Below are positions 5,650-5,753 of a stretch of 5,753 bases of DNA, in pieces. The position numbers and the translations under genes are program-made. The stretch's first letter is position 1. Each line of letters opens with the position of its first letter. The DNA is from an uncultured Clostridia bacterium (GTDB lineage: Bacteria > Bacillota > Clostridia > Christensenellales > Aristaeellaceae): NCBI GenBank assembly GCA_934662505.1, contig CAKUKE010000023.1:1-5753 (forward strand). The letters are read 5' to 3'. The notes below the pieces were generated by a model. It did no database searches, was not told the origin of the DNA, and saw only the letters and a list, made by a program, of their open reading frames with translations.

Positions 5650-5753
5650 ACCGTATAAGCCGCCTGCCTGCACCGGGGGGCGATCGAAAACGCCTTTCAA
5701 AAAGCCGCGACGCCTTCTCCGCTTCCGCTGCCCTGTCCGCGCAGGGCTGTGTT

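Larger units (their letters stand above)
5336..5753. other. Region upstream of the VanZ-like gene, no convincing gene
   Basis: About 418 bases with no coding region I can support. It contains a 20-bp palindrome (5455-5474), an 11-bp direct repeat flanking a GC-rich hairpin (5590-5649) and a short overlapping ORF (5442-5308). Open frames on either strand are rich in Arg/Pro/Cys from GC composition and show no family pattern. No clear -35/-10 pair for the VanZ-like gene was found, so its promoter may be atypical or lie to the right of the window. Confidence 0.6.

Noticed and set aside
5458..5700. 80-codon minus-strand ORF near the right edge
   Set aside because: Low-complexity Arg/Cys/Pro composition, a stop inside the palindrome, and no recognisable domain or good ribosome site.

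Overview
This window is a GC-rich stretch, probably from a gut-type Bacillota (Clostridia) genome. That host guess rests on gene content: a BspA-type leucine-rich-repeat surface protein, a VanZ protein with an RDD tail, and an exported transglutaminase-like protein. It also rests on the consensus sigma-A-like promoter and the intrinsic terminator. No 16S rRNA or other phylogenetic marker is present, so the assignment is inference. All convincing genes lie on the minus strand, so transcription runs from the right edge to the left.

Right to left: 5336-5753 is a leader region with no convincing gene and a short palindrome. A VanZ-like/RDD integral membrane protein follows (5335-4190). An 82-nt gap then holds an 11-bp inverted repeat whose proximal arm covers the next start codon, together with a possible internal promoter. 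Next comes a secreted transglutaminase-like protein (4108-3236) with an intact Cys-His-Asp triad. It overlaps by ATGA a 114-codon ORF (3239-2895) that is a single Ig-like beta-sandwich domain with no signal peptide. An intrinsic terminator (2774-2747) closes this unit.

A strong promoter (2659-2630) then starts a separate unit: a large exported protein with 28 BspA-type 23-residue leucine-rich repeats followed by tandem Ig-like domains. It runs off the left edge of the window, so its C-terminus is not visible.

The two units are linked by their Ig-like domain. The domain in the small ORF is much closer to the second (truncated) Ig-like copy of the LRR protein than the LRR protein's own first copy is. 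This suggests a locus for cell-envelope or secreted proteins built from a shared module. The most notable points are the apparent split of a transglutaminase-Ig protein by a -1 frame change, the structured start region of the transglutaminase gene, and the regular LRR solenoid with a near-unbroken cysteine ladder. I see no RNA gene, CRISPR array, insertion sequence or phage module.
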